The translations under genes were made by a program, and so were the position numbers. The notes under the pieces were generated by a model. It ran no database searches, was not told where the DNA came from, and saw only the letters and a program-made list of their open reading frames with translations. A DNA stretch of 64,000 bases from positions 1,813,003-1,877,002 of the forward strand of contig NC_053402.1 of assembly GCF_016859285.1 (NCBI RefSeq), written 5' to 3'. The stretch is from Xiphias gladius (Eukaryota; Chordata; Actinopteri; Istiophoriformes; Xiphiidae). Shown piece after piece: positions 1 to 13,337 of the stretch (within the stretch, counting starts at the first letter, position 1; every line of letters begins with the position of its first letter).

Positions 1-1150
1 GCCAGGTTCTTTGCAAATATCTATGTGTTTCCCTTTTTGCTATTTATGCTGTGGACTCCCATTCCTGCTACCTGTATGTAGTAACCTGTTGTCTGTACCT
101 ACCTGCCTGCCTGTCCATCCATCTGTCTGTAAGCCTGGTCCTCATCACTTAAAATTGCACCAGCCTGCCTGTGTACCTTCGCTTGGGTGCTCCTTGCCTG
201 TGCTCCTAACACCAGCCGTGACAATGCGACCTGGCCTTAGACGGACCCAGCAGACAAGCTCCTATTTGGACTGCGATTTACCTGTGAGGACTTTGGAGTG
301 TCCAAAAACATTTTCTTACTGAAGATCCAGGCTTCCTGGAGTCATTGGCTACTTTTTGGAAGTGGGAACCTAAATTCACCCAAGAGGTAGCCTTCTACAG
401 GTGGAAGGTCATCATTAATCCTGCAAGCCTATCACCTTTACCACCTGCGCAGCCATGCCGCATGCCTCCCAGAGACCTCCTTCCTAGTCTGCTTGTCCCG
501 TGGCTAGCCACAGGCCTGCCAGCCACCAGTCTGTTCCCCAGCCATCTAGCCTCCAGCCTGCTAGCCTTCAGCCTGCCTCCCTTTTGGCTAATCTCTGGTT
601 TGCTAACCTCTAGCCTGCACTCAAGTTAGCTAGCCTCCGGCCTGCTAGCCTCCAGCCTGCACCCCAGTCGGCTAACTGCCAGTCTATCTCAAGGTCAAAA
701 AGCACATGATGTCCTGAAGTCCTTCAGCAGTCACCTTCCCTGGGTACTCCCCTTTGTATTTCCAAGATGTACCTAGGGGCCGGAGACCCTAGAAGGAAGT
801 ATGGGCCCCAAAGATGTCTGTCTCCTAAGCTGCCCAGTGACCCAGAGCCTCAGCTACCCATCGTCACCAATGACCAGCCTGCTCCTGGTCCCATTCATCC
901 CAGCCGCTGAAGACCAGCCTGCTCCTGTGCCCATCATCCCAGTCGCCGATGACCAGCCTGCTCTCGACGCCGTTGTCTCTGCCAACACTGTCTCTGCCGA
1001 TGAACAGCCGTATCCCAACCCACTGCCTGCTCCTGAGGCTGTATTCCCAGTGGCGAATGCAGCTCTTTCAGTTGCTTTCTCATTGTTATTGGTGGTGCAT
1101 TTGCAGGGTAACAGCAAATGATGTAACACAACAGCTGAGTGAGTGATACA
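1..1150. repeat. CCTG/AGCC-rich imperfect repeat region
   Basis: This stretch is dominated by variants of AGCCTGC, CTAGCC and CCTGCC. From about 480 to 670 the motif 'agcctgctagcctccagcc' recurs in degenerate form. From 872 to about 985 three units of 39-40 bp begin with gaccagcctgctc (at 872, 912 and 951). Open frames here are proline/alanine/valine-rich on the + strand and have no recognisable domain, as expected from repeat composition. I see no splice-bounded conserved exon. It could be a degenerate minisatellite or part of an unrecognised mobile element. Confidence 0.55.
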
Positions 1151-1700
1151 TCTATCAGTATCCATAGTGAGGGATGATTTCTAAGGTGAAGAATAGTGAG
1201 TGGGACTTAATGTGAAGTGTCACTCAGTTTAGGCAAGGGTTGTGGGGTTTTCATTTTCATGATTTAACTGGGAAGCTGTTCAGTGGGACAATCTACCAAA
1301 ATAATCGTGTGTTTCTTTAACAATTCACCTGCACTAACTGCAAAATTTTATTTTTTAATGCTTCTATACTACTGGTAATTAAATGTTACATGTTGTTTTA
1401 GTTTCATATGTTATAGATTATTTTAGTTAAAAGCTCGACCTCCACCAACTACGACACACTCACACCTGAGTGCTTTAGTATTTACAATCCAATAGTAATA
1501 CATAAAATTATTTTAAAACTGGCAGGAACCACTTGGCTGCATAATGAGTACTTTCAATACTCGGTACATTTACTTAAGTGAGATTTTTAATGCAGTGCTT
1601 TTACTGGTATCAGAGAACTTTGCATGGCTCTATTGTTAGTTTTAATCAAATAATGTTAAAGGAGCTGAATACTTTCCTACCATCTGCTTTCATGTTTGTT
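1150..1700. other. AT-rich intergenic stretch, nothing recognised
   Basis: No conserved open frame, RNA gene or repeat that I can name is visible. The base composition is AT-rich, unlike the CpG-containing block that follows it. Confidence 0.4.
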
Positions 1701-2800
1701 CCATACACCAAAGCAGAAGGGGGCGATAATACACAAAATTAGACGGATACCATACAGCATTTCTAAGAGGACGAAGAAGAAGTCCCCCCCCCCCCGGGCG
1801 TTATTTCGCCGTTGCATAGCGTTGGAAAAGTGCTGCGCCAGGAACCAAAGGTCCCGTCGGCTCCGTCCCATTACACACACTTGCACTTTTAGCGACGACT
1901 TAAGTGCCCACTTGTGTGACGTAGTTGCCACGGTGCCCGGCCGCTCGTCGGGCCTGCAGGCGCGTTATGTAATTACCGATAGGAGTGTGGCTCGATTAAA
2001 CGTTTGAACGGCTTGCCGTAGCGGACTTTTGTCATACGTACAGCGACGTCCTCGCCGTCATCACGTCAAGTCGGCGAGGGAATGAAATTCCCGCTGAGAC
2101 AGGGCTTGAAAACCTCATTTGTTTCCCTGGAGATGAGCTGGAGTTTGTGGCTATGTAACTCATTTCAAAGTGTCTTTCTGAATCGGCCCCTTACGCACAC
2201 GCTATGCGCAGCTGTGCTGCTTTACACAGTAGCAATAACAGATATGGTCAGAATGTGCAGTGAAATATTCCCTTTAAACGAGCTGCCAAACACGGTTTTA
2301 TATCGCCGTTAAACTCTCAACTGAGGATCCTCACACCATAGATGGACAGATACCGACCTTTGCCCGTTCGGTTTTTGCAGAAGATAAGAAATGTGCAATA
2401 GGAAGCCTTAATGCGTCAATGAAGTTAAACTACAAAAATGAAGAAAAAAAAAAAGAAAATGCCCTAAAAAATAAATATGGTACTTATTTATGTATGTATT
2501 TATTTATTTATTTAATCGTCACGTCCATATCGCGATGGATTATGGGTCATTTCCCGAGCGAAGTCTGGTGAAGTCTGCATCCCGTGGGGACTATCTGGAG
2601 GACTGCAGAAAGTCCGCTTGAAGCCCCTTGTGGACTTGATGAATGGTAGATATGGACAGCCCTCGGCACTCACGGACTGTCCCGCACCGCGCCCGTTAAT
2701 TCAGCGACTCAGCGCCAGTGCGGTGAAGTCCGGACGTTTGGATTCAGCCATACTCTCCATATCTCACGCTAGTACAGGTGAAACGACAAAACGATCAAGG
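1700..2800 (+). promoter_or_regulatory. dus1l: Probable dus1l 5' region (CpG-containing) with a possible non-coding first exon
   Basis: CpG dinucleotides cluster at about 1780-2080 and 2510-2790, in contrast to the CpG-poor flanks, and CGTCA (CRE-like) motifs occur around 2045-2070. A plausible splice donor, AAG|gtaact, lies at 2799/2800, and acceptor-like CAG sites occur at 3470 and 3656 before the dus1l start codon at 3721. This fits a CpG promoter and a spliced 5' UTR. The exact transcription start and the UTR splicing are inference. A run of 12 C's near 1787 interrupts the block. Confidence 0.4.
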
Positions 2801-3720
2801 TAACTGATTTTGTGATTGATAACTACAGCTAGAACATGACCAGAGCAGCGCTTAATGGCGCCAGAGAAACATAACCGTGATCACTTTTCTGTCCAACTCG
2901 TTACAGTTATGAACTGCAGTGGTGCATCACGTGCTACATGTGTTTGCTAGCTAGCCGACAGTACAACACACACAGCTAACACAGCTAGTTAAATGCTAAT
3001 AACTATTGAGGCAGACAGCAGAAAGTCAAACATTGAAACTTTAGAGACAAACAATAAAAATAAAAAAAATTGAACTGTCAACATCACTCTTAATGTTAGA
3101 AAGACATGTGAAAATTTGGCTAAGCTACAAAATTAAGTGTCATAAATAGTTAGTTACTTGTTAACGTCGTCAAATTGGTGGGTCTGTGCTTTAAGTAGTC
3201 GACGTCCATACGGTTCGTCTGTACACAACTGAAATTTGCTGAATTGAAAGTATTCCAATTGCTTCTGTATTAAACCGGCAGCCACTTGTCAGTAACTTTA
3301 GACACTTACAGATATTCACACAGTAGTGCTGGTTTGACGGTAACAAACTAACGTAAAGATCAAGAAATGCGATGTCATCGGTTTGTTTTATGTATGCTAA
3401 GTAAGCTACCCATGCCATCAAAATAAAGGAGCAATGGAGGAGCATTATTTTGTTGTTAGCTTCCCTGCAGCGCCAGGTTTCCTTTCAAGCCATGTCTTTT
3501 AAATTCAACATGGTTCACAGTTGCATTTTAAAACACTGACAACAAGGCAGGAGGAAACATGGGGATTTAAGGGAACTACTGGGAGCTACAACAAAAGCAA
3601 AACGTGTACACGTGTTCACACTGTATTCCATGGAGTACTTTTCCTCATTCTGTCCAGTGTTGTGTTGCCAAGAAGGAAACCACTTTTTGCGGGGTCTCTT
3701 GTGTCGTGAAGTCAACCGTG

Positions 3721-6700
3721 ATGGCCAAGCTCCAGGGCTTTGAGTTCTGGAATAAGACACTGAAAAAGGCACGCTTTGTGGTGGCACCCATGGTGGACCA
3801 GAGCGAGCTGGCCTGGCGCCTGCTGAGCCGCCGACATGGTGCTCAGCTCTGCTACACCCCCATGCTGCATGCTCAGGTATTTATCCGTGACGCCAACTAC
3901 AGGAGAGAGAACCTCTACAATGAGGTTTGTGCGGAGGACAGACCTCTCATCACACAGGTGAGGATCTACAAAGGCAAGGTCTACAGATTATTAATGATGG
4001 TAGATTGAAGTGCTGTTGGAAATCCCAGGGCATGGTTTTTCATTTTTGATAATCCCATGGAGTCACAGGCTTCTCACAAGGCATATTATGTGAACTTACA
4101 CACACTTACATTTGTATTGTTCCTTATGTAGTGTTAGATCTAAAACACAGTGTTCCATTTCCCTCGTGTCAGTTTTGTGCCAATGATCCAGAGGTGTTCC
4201 TTGAGGCGGCTCTGCTGGCCCAGGACTACTGCGACGCCATTGACCTCAACCTGGGCTGTCCGCAGATGATAGCTAAGAGAGGTAGGCACAGTTTCTACAG
4301 AAATTAACCCTCAAATTCTTACTATCACTAACCTCTTCTGATGCTTGTTTCTAAGGGCACTATGGAGTCTTCTTACAAGATGAATGGGAGCTGTTAGAGA
4401 GAATGAGTAAGTCTATCCATCTTAAGGTTCAGTTAAAACATCAGCAGAACAGAAATTTCAGTAGTTTACTCATCTGAAACCAGAAAATTCTGAAATATCA
4501 CACTTGGTCGGCGTAGTGCCACTTGAGCTTAGTTTTCTCTCAATTGATTTATAGTTTTTTTTGGTTGACAATCACCTCTGTCTTAATGTCTCAAACTAAA
4601 ATGCCACTCTTATTTTACAGTCAGGTTAGCCAATGAAAAGCTCTCGGTGCCCATCACATGTAAGATCCGTGTCTTCAAGGAGATTGAAAAGACGGTCTCC
4701 TATGCCCAGATGCTGGAGAAAGCTGGATGTCAGGTAAGATTATGGTGATGATTTGAATGAGTCCACTGCCTATCACCTCTAGTCAGTTCAGCTCATACAG
4801 TCACACTGCCCCCTCAACCCTGTTCTCTCTTAAGGCACCATCCCTCCTTAAGTTTTTTCCCTTATTTTCTATATTTTTTCCTTGTAGTGCTGTCTTTAGT
4901 TTATTTAGGACATCATTATCACTATTGCTACTATTATTACTGTTGTTGCTGTTACTGTTATCACTTATTTTCCACATTCTCTTTTTAAAAAATCCCTAAA
5001 AATCTCATTATTAAAACAGATTATGAATCAACTGCCTCTGTGGATCAGTGCTTTATGGTGTACAAATGTACAAATCAGATATTGCTTCACTTTCCCTCAG
5101 AATGAGAAATATTGGGCGTATTTTAAGTTCAAGCATGTTTATTTGTATATATCTTGTAAATTATCCAGAAATGCAGCTTCAGGAAGAATTAGAAAAGTCC
5201 TAAACTTGTCTTTTCGCCCCTGCATTTCTTTCCTAGCTGCTGACAGTGCATGGCAGAACCAAAGAGCAGAAAGGAGCCATGACAGGTATTGCTAGCTGGG
5301 AGCACATCAAAGCAGTACGGTGAGCTACCACCACTTTGTTTCAATCCTTAACTGTATTGAATTTAATCTGACCGATGGTCCCAGTTTAATATTTTAGTGC
5401 CTGGCTATCCAGTATTTTTGATATTAAAACAGAATCAAATGACATTGGCTGAAAATTTCCGTTATCCTGTAATGCATATAATTTTCATTAAATTGTTTGG
5501 TCTGCTTTTGCTACAGGAAAGCAGTTAATATTCCAGTGTTTGCTAATGGCAACATTCAACACCTGAGTGATGTGGAGCGCTGCATTCAGGAGACAGGGGT
5601 CCAGGGAGTTATGAGTGCAGGTTAGGGTTGCTTGTCTAGTTTTTGTTCATTACACACATTTTTTCCTAATTCATTGGTGTTAATAGATGATATACGCACG
5701 TTCCTGCAAGGGTTGTACATTGCTCTGAAAATACTTTGTGTTCTTTTTTGTATTATTTTTTTAGAGGGGAACCTCCATAACCCCGCACTATTTGAGGGCC
5801 TCAGCCCTCCAGTGTGGGAGATGGCTGAGGAGTATCTAGAGGTGGTGAAGCAGTATCCTCCCTGCACGCTGTCCTATGTGCGAGCCCACCTCTTCAAGCT
5901 CTGGCACCACACGTATGTCTGTCTGGTCTGCGTGTGTGTCTGTGTACATATGCATATACTTTATTGGGCTGAATATAGTACAACCCCCTACTTTACTGTC
6001 AGATGTTTTCGGGAGAAGACTTCTTGAAGATAAAGAACGCTTTATCAGACTGGGGCCCTGTTGGTGAGCGTTTCCAGAGGTGCAGTTAGTCTAGAGCTCG
6101 GCTAGTCCTCATCATATTGAATCCTCAAAACCTTTACTTGTGAAAAAGGGACACATGAAATTCTTCTATTTAAGTTATAAACCTTAAGATTTCAGTGCTG
6201 TTTGATGTGGTGACATCCACGGTTACCATGGTAACAGCAGTGTGGTTTAATACAACAGGTCCCAGAATTCAACAAACACTTTACTTGTGCTGTTTACTGT
6301 GCAACAAAACAAACCCATACTATTTATTTTTTTTAATAAAGAAGTCAATCAGTAACATTTGAAACTGATTCATGCTGCACACTGTGTGAGTAGTTTTCCA
6401 CTCAATCACAGGTCACAGTTAAAGGAGCCGGTTACCTGGCTGACACGTTGGAGGTGTGCAGCCTACGGCCTGCAGCTTTGCATCTAACAGCTGAGGCTGC
6501 TGCTTCTTTTTCCATTATTCCCTCCAATATTTCAAACTGATCCCTGTCCAAAAATGGATCAGACCAGATCTCATTTTGTGGATGCGTTTTTTAATGCGTT
6601 ATCCTCTGAGACAAATACATTGCATTTCCTATGACTACTTCATAATGTGGGCCAGTTTATGAACTAATTTGTAAAATGTGTCGTCCGACCACGTCAAAAA

Positions 6701-8440
6701 TCTAAAGTGTTCTTACCTGATCCGAATGGCCACGCTGGAAGGGGGAGCAAAAAGCCGGCCGTCATAGAGAGGTGGGAGATGTGATATTTCTTAGAAACTG
6801 GGAAATCGATAGACATTTTGGAGTGTCTCTCCATTCATAGTGTTCCACTTGGTTGCTCACATGAAAAGTGCCACAAATAGTTGAGAAACAAATGTTAAAA
6901 AACAGAGTAAGAGAGAGAAGTTAAATCCGTGGCTCGTCTCACCTCCGCACAGCTGACCAATGTGGATGTTAATGTCAGGTCATCATTTATGGAAAGTTAG
7001 AGAAATGGTCGGACAAAGGCTGCCCTTATCCAGTGGGGGACAGGGGTTTCCAAAGGTATCCAACCATCTGATAAGCAGTATGGAAGGTGTATAAATCCTG
7101 CTTAAAAGGCTACAAACAACCCATAATGCAATGCTCTGAATGTAATAGACCTACTTTGTAACACAGGGCCAGTATTCACTCCATTGAAAGACAACATTGC
7201 TGTGTTGTGAGTGCGTGTCTAGTCATCGAATATCATATGAGCTCCAGTTTTTCAAATGTAATATCCAAAAAAATATAGAATATTGGCTTATATTGGGGCC
7301 AATACAATAATCATTTAGGACCAAAAGCCAGTACAAATTCTGTGGTAAGTCTGGAGAATGTATATGTCTTTAAATATAGTTAGTACAAATCTTCTCCTTT
7401 TTTTGAATATCGTAATGATGGGTTTAATTTGTAGCTCTCCACTATGTGGTGAGAATTTAAGATGCAGGCTGAGCCTCAAATCCAAGAAAGTATTTATATA
7501 ACTAGTTGAAAACGTCATGCTGTCGTGCAAGGGGTGGGTGATATGATTATATATACTGTGAGACTATCTAAGTTTGTTTCTGATTTTTCTATATGATTTA
7601 TACCATGGATAGCCCTCCTTTTAATATTTCTTGAATTAGCAGGACTGCTTTCTTATTATATTGGATTTATACATGATTTGTATGATGAAGCGTTGGGGAC
7701 TTGTTGGTTATTTAATAAGCTGCATAAGCCCATAACAGATTTTCCTGTTTGGCTGTTTTATCCGTTAATTGTTAATTGAGTTTTTTAGAAAAATTACTTT
7801 ATAATGAAATATACTGTATATTGGTATCATTAATGTGATAGGAATGGCTGAAATCCATATGTAGTACCGTCTCATTCACATCTAATATTTCACATACATT
7901 TTAAAGTAGGATTTTTTTTTTTAAAAGACAGAATTTGCAACAATGTCATGCTGCTCAGATCATACATCTTGCCTAGTGTATACCTGACAAGTAGCTAAAC
8001 CTTTTGACCCCGTCTGAATGCTTTGTATATGCTGAGTTGTAGCTGTGTGTGTGTGTGTCCGTGTGTCCGTGCGCGCGCAGTCTACAGATCCACCAGGACC
8101 TGAGGGAGGAGTTGGCCAAGGTGAAAAACCTAGAAGGTTTGGCCGATGTCAGCAAAAAGCTGAGGCTGCGCTGCCAGGTAACCGTAACTATAAATAAAAG
8201 TTGAGAATAAAATTGCACCTCTCCTAGTATCGGAAGAATTATCAGGGAAAACAGGCAAATGTGACAAAACAGCAGCTGACACTTATTGATCACATTGTAC
8301 ATTTCTAATTTATCAGAACAGCATGTTACACTGTTGAGGCATGTTGCCGCTCAGTCAATCACAGTCAGGTTTGCATGTGAGAGAAAAAATCTGCCCGTTA
8401 CACAGGATTGCAAAGCTAGTTTGATAATCATAAGCAGAGT

Positions 8441-8482
<42 letters not shown>

Positions 8483-9871
8483 GCTTGTTTGTTTGTTTGT
8501 TTGTTTGTTTGTTTAGATAGATAGATAGATAGATATAGATATAAACTATGCTTACCATCTTCGTTCTACCCCTATTAATATTGCAATGGGAGAGGGTTAT
8601 GGGACAGATGGGGATAGCCGAAGCAACTATAGCATGCTTTTCTATCTTTGCTAACTTGGCTAACATTATTCATACTGTAACTGAAAGTCTCCTGAAGACA
8701 TCTTGCTTTATGGGCTCTACTAACTTTTCCCAAGCTGCCCTCTACCAGTGATGTTTTTAGAGGTAGTTGTTCTCTAAAACACCACCAGGTTTTTTAAATG
8801 TTTTTTTGTTTTTTTGTTTTTTTTGCAATGTTTTTAAAAATGTGACCAAATTATACAGTAGTTTAGATCCAATATGGGCCACAATTGGTCTGGCTGATCA
8901 GATCTATTTCTGATTGAAATAAGTTCTGCATGCATTTACAGTACATCTTGATTTGACACGCATTTTTCCTTATCCAGAGGAGCTATCCATATACAGATTG
9001 CAAATGTTAATACCAGGCAGAAATTGGGTCTTGGGTGGTGGCTTCAGGCTACATACACATGGCAAATAAATTGGGTCCAATACTTGTTGGACATGCAGGT
9101 GACCTCTGATCTCTGACAACGACAACGTCGACTAAAATCTTTTGAATTCAGCTTGTCTAAGTGACACAGAGCTTTTTAATGTGACTTTTCCAAGCAGACT
9201 GGAATAATAACTGGATGGAGGATGACTGGTATAGATGGTTTTCTATACCAATAACTGCATGTGTGTTCGTACAGGAGGAGATAGCCAAAGGAAAGGATGT
9301 GGAAGAGAAGGAGGGCAGCCAGCCCTTCCCCCACTGGATCTGCCAGCCTTACGTCAGACCAGTGTGAGTCTTTTTTTATTGGTCTATATATAATCATCTT
9401 TTCACTGAAGCAGTTTTATAAAGTTATCATACATCAGTAAACATCCTATCAAAGGAGGTTCTATCCTGACAGCAAGAAAACAGATTGTTTAAAAAAAAAG
9501 AATTTATTTTTTTTGCATTGTAATCTTACTGTTGACTGACTGTACCTTACAGGCCTAAGGAGCCAGTTGCCAATGGTAACAGCCAGGGTTCAGAGGTGAA
9601 AAGGACAGCGTGTCAGAAGAGAGCACTGGAGGACTCTGATGGATCTGCTGACACACTCTCCAAAAACAAGCAGAAGAAGAGATCCCGCAACCCCAACAAG
9701 AACTTCTGTCCCGAGCAGAAACGTAAGTCTAACCTATCACTTTCTGCTAAGATGCTGAGTTCCTAATTTGAAATGTATGAAGTCTGACAGTGTCCTCCTC
9801 CTATATTTCCACAGCCAAGTACATCAAATGTGAACAGTGTGGGAACCCAAAGGTAAGCAGCTAGTTTAAAC

Positions 9872-9970
<99 letters not shown>

Positions 9971-11980
9971 TTCATTTGAATAATGGTGACAGACGAGCCC
10001 AAATACAGTAGAGTTGTAATGTACATATACTGTACACATCAGTTAGCTGTCATCATAGGTGTCCCAGATCCCCGCTATCTGAAAGGATTCCCATTCAAGA
10101 CTTGCCCTTTTTTAAAAGCATCTGTGCCTGAAATTCTGCATGTGTTGCATTATGTATTTAAACTTTACCAAAGACTCATTTAGAGCCTTCTAGTGCATTT
10201 GTTTGATCATCCACTTAAGCACTTGATATTGTTTTATTTTGCTCTTCAGGGAAATAAGTGTGTCTTCAACCTGTGTCGAGGGTGCTGTAAGAAAAAGGCC
10301 TACAAGGAGGTGGCAGACTGTCCAAGTCAGTACACACACGCACATACACAGATAAGTGTCAGAAAATTGTGCAGATGACTGCTGTGCTGTTTTTGACCAC
10401 AAGCCGATTGTTTTATTGCTTATATATCTAATGAGTTTTGTGTTTTAGATCAAGTTGGGGGGTTTTTTTGTTTTTTTTTTTAAACCAAATGTTACCCAAG
10501 TTTTATGCAAAAGTCATTGTATCATGCAAATCAATGTATTCTCATAAATACATAATCTCATAAATACATAATATGCTGATTAGGGACTGTAGGAATATTA
10601 CTGAAGGGTAGAGAGAGGGGGTCAGAAATTATTGAAATTTTTCTTCTTATTAAACAGAGGTGAGTTTGACTTTTCTGGCGGAGCAGGGGAGGGTTTCTTA
10701 TTTTTTCCATAGTCTACATTTATATTTTACTTCACCTTTCCCTTGAGAGATTTGTTATGTTGAAAAATATCACATAGTTACATCAACAAGGTGGCTTTCA
10801 TGCGTCTCCGGGTCATTTTTTTCACCAGCCTCTACAGTTGTGGTCCAGTCTTTGGCTCAGCTGTCTGGACAAAACAAATTCTCTAAGTCTCCAACTGCTG
10901 CTCAAAAACACACTGCTTAACATGCCTGATTATGTAACTCAGAATCATGTAATTGGCTTAATAATGACAGTCAGTCAGACAACTACTTTATTTTAGCTTA
11001 ATTTATTTGAGTCCAGGTTGGGGTAAAAATGTTTTGGTGCTAAGTCCACTCAGGAGCCACAGCTCGTGCCTGTGCCAAGTTAACTCTTTCAGTGAAAGTG
11101 GAATATCTATTCATTTAGTAGCTGTTAGTTCTAAGACAGAGAGTCGCTGGAATATTTGGTAAACAGGAAGCATGAATTGCTTGCCATAAATTTTGCAACG
11201 GTTTATTTCACTTCTGATGTGCTTACTGGTGATGCACGTTGTGAAAATGAATGCTAAATTAAATGTTAAATGTTAGTTAAATTAATATTCTATTAGCACA
11301 TCATCTTAAATTTGTGATGCTTTTACTCTTTTCCTCTAGCTATTTATTTAAAGTATTTGTAGCATTTCAGTAATTTTAATATTTTGGGATATTATAAGGG
11401 ACTGTGTTATTGTTTCTTTTCTAAATTAAGGGTTGGGTCCAAAGAAAATCCTTGCTTCTTTAAAAAGAGAAACCTAAGGTTCCTCTCCTTCCTCCCTTCC
11501 TCCTCATCCCTACACAATAATTTTCATACAGTCCCTTAGCTTATTCATCGATAAATCTAAAATTAATCAACAGTCAGTGAACCACATACATTAATAATAT
11601 TGATAATATATAAAAGTACCAATTATTTGCTGGTTCCAGCTTGTCAGATGTGAAGATGTGCTGTTTCTCTCTGTTTCATATCATTGTAAATTAACACACT
11701 TTGGACTTTTGGACAGTTGATAAGACTAAGTAATTTGATGACATTACTTGCAGCCCACTGTTATTTTCTGCAGACTTAATCAGTTAAAAGAAAAAATAGA
11801 CTAATCAGTACTGAATACAATCTTTATTACCTGTGATTGACAGGCCATGGGTTGAGGTTCAAGACCAAGGCAGAGAAACGGAAAGCTGACGAGGACAACG
11901 GGAAGGAGGGCTCAGCAACAGAGACAGAGAAAAGCAGCAGCTCCCCTCAGCTTATCCCACAGCCAAGTACAGCGCTATGA
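3721..11980 (+). CDS. dus1l: tRNA-dihydrouridine(16/17) synthase 1-like, 13 coding exons, 483 aa
   Basis: Exons: 3721-3957, 4173-4281, 4356-4406, 4621-4733, 5237-5319, 5517-5620, 5765-5912, 8081-8177, 9275-9363, 9553-9722, 9815-9852, 10250-10325, 11844-11980. All introns are GT-AG and phases join to a 1452-nt frame. The family uses FMN and NADPH to reduce uridines in the tRNA D-loop. Visible motifs: N-terminal FMN-barrel signature [11 protein letters not shown] (residues about 23-33), catalytic Cys108 in LNLGCPQ, HGRT at 175-178, [12 protein letters not shown] near 235. The C-terminal tail is Lys-rich (KNKQKKR), followed by a cysteine-rich zinc-binding-like patch, Cys406/409/417/422/425/426/437, split over tiny exon 11 and exon 12. 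The start at 3721 is chosen because [10 protein letters not shown] matches the family N-terminus; an upstream in-frame ATG (3604) has no conserved sequence. The length is close to the human protein (about 473 aa). Intron 7 (2.2 kb) shows no coding signal; introns 8 and 11 carry GT microsatellites. Confidence 0.97.
8445..8540. repeat. Compound microsatellite (GT)n-(TTGT)n-(ATAG)n in dus1l intron 8
   Basis: A GT run (about 8445-8476) passes into TTGT/TTGC tetranucleotides (to about 8514) and then ATAG units. Peptides open across it (Val/Cys or Thr/His strings) are artefacts of the repeat. Confidence 0.95.
9874..9968. repeat. Uninterrupted (GT)n microsatellite, about 95 bp, dus1l intron 11
   Basis: The run is pure GT with no interruption. 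It starts about 20 nt after the splice donor of the 38-nt exon 11, so it sits in the proximal intron, where GU-rich RNA can bind splicing factors. The antisense frame reads poly-Thr/His and is not a gene. Confidence 0.97.
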
Positions 11981-12900
11981 GCAGGACTATGGCTATCTCT
12001 ACATGCACAAACCATAAATTGCTGTTAATACGGTTCTGAGCCGTCAAGTGTTCATCATAGTAACGATCAGTACAGCAAGGCTGTTGTGAGGACCTGCTTT
12101 GATATATTTTGATGGTGATGAACACATGACGGGCGAGCTTTTGTGTTTACTCGGGCAACTTCAGGTGAGCAGGTTTATATGTGCATGTAGAGGTAACCAA
12201 TGATTAGTCAGGACGGTATACACAGCTGCTAAATAACCTCAATATCTGTTGTTTCTCCAGGAAGAGACTGTCTGTTATGGACTAATGATGAAATACGTAC
12301 ATTGATCACCAGACCAAAACCATAAAGTAAAAAAGAAATATTTTTTTATTTGATTTGGATTTCCAGGACGATAATTAGCTTGGCATTTTTTTCGGCAGGA
12401 GAGATGGGAAGTTTTCTCATGAAAATGAATTAATTCTCTACAAATTCTGTCAATTTATGTTTTTTTTTTGTTTGTTTTTTTTTGTTTGTTTGTTTTTTTT
12501 TTTTTTAAGACAAAGATTGTATGAGGATATGTTTTGGACATTATTTTGGCCAAAGTGGTTACTGAGCCACCAAAGTTTAAATATTCAGTAACTGTCAGAC
12601 TCTGTGGAGAAAATACCTGGTCCTGACAGACTTTATTGCTTTCATTTAAGGTCATGAATGTTGTTGCATTTTCAACTGATTAGTTAAACTATTTATTTGG
12701 GGTTTTAGGTTCGCCTTGACAGTATGTGCCTTTTGATGAGAAATACTACTGCCTATCCAGATATGAACTTCATCTCATGAGGGGAAAAAAGGGAAAGAAA
12801 GATCAAAGTGGTGGTCCGTCTGGTGTTGTCCAATACAAGCTCAGTGACTACACAATCCAAAAAATGTATTTAAAGGCTCATCTGCCTGTAAAAGTGAACA
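11981..12900 (+). other. dus1l 3' flank / probable 3' UTR and intergenic DNA
   Basis: Follows the dus1l TGA (11978-11980). No AATAAA is seen close to the stop; the first convincing ones lie far downstream (14332-14337 and about 14427), so the polyadenylation site is unresolved. Poly-T/TTTG tracts lie at about 12460-12505. The short frame at 12726-12944 has no recognisable domain and runs into repeat sequence. Confidence 0.4.
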
Positions 12901-12904
12901 CTGA

Positions 12905-13290
12905 CATTTTGGGAAATATGTTTCCTCAATTTACAGCTAGATAAGCTCATTATCAAAGTTTTTAGCCTAGCTTAGCACAAAGATTAGAACCTAGCCAAGC
13001 TCCACCAAAAGTGGGGAAAAAAAGAAATCCAGAGACTCAAAAAAAAAACAACTTAGTGAACACATTGTCCTTCTGAATTTGACAACACAGAAGTGGGAAA
13101 TTACATATTGTGACACAGACAACTTTTGGATGTGTTGGCGACCAACTTACTTAACTAACAAGGCACAAAAAGGGAAAACAGCAAGGAAAAAAAAATCTTT
13201 TAAAAAAAATAACTTTTGATGGAGGCTAGCGGTTTCCTGTGGTTCTTGCCTTGTGCTAAACTAGCATAAAAATGTTACATCTCTCTACTG
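12905..13290. repeat. Degenerate copy of a teleost foldback (MITE-like) repeat
   Basis: Contains 'gacattttgggaaatatg' near 12902 and 'agcttagcacaaagatt' near 12970. The antisense-like motif 'cttgtgctaaactagc' appears near 13250. It resembles the better-preserved copies at 13338-13691 and 26006-26476, but the arms are eroded. Confidence 0.5.
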
Positions 13291-13337
13291 AAACCACAAT
13301 TAGGTAATGATATTGATTCATCGTGTGATCTAAAGAA

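Noticed and set aside
801-1121. 106-codon proline/valine-rich frame on the + strand
   Set aside because: It lies in tandem, repeat-like sequence, has no recognised domain, and an equally long frame runs on the other strand. Kept only as a repeat observation.
1677-2007. Opposed frames on both strands (103 and 84 codons) in the dus1l upstream region
   Set aside because: They share the same CpG-containing DNA with no conserved motif; the C-run near 1787 produces the proline/glycine stretch.
3604-3720. Earlier in-frame ATG for dus1l adding 39 residues
   Set aside because: The added residues have no similarity to the family N-terminus, and the conserved [10 protein letters not shown] start at 3721 fits. 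The stretch may be partly intronic or UTR.
4757-4999. Leu-rich frame resembling a membrane segment inside a dus1l intron
   Set aside because: Produced by a degenerate trinucleotide (ttattg/ctattatta) tract; dus1l exons on both sides join correctly without it.
9763-10026. - strand frame rich in alternating Thr-His
   Set aside because: Direct translation of the CA/GT microsatellite.
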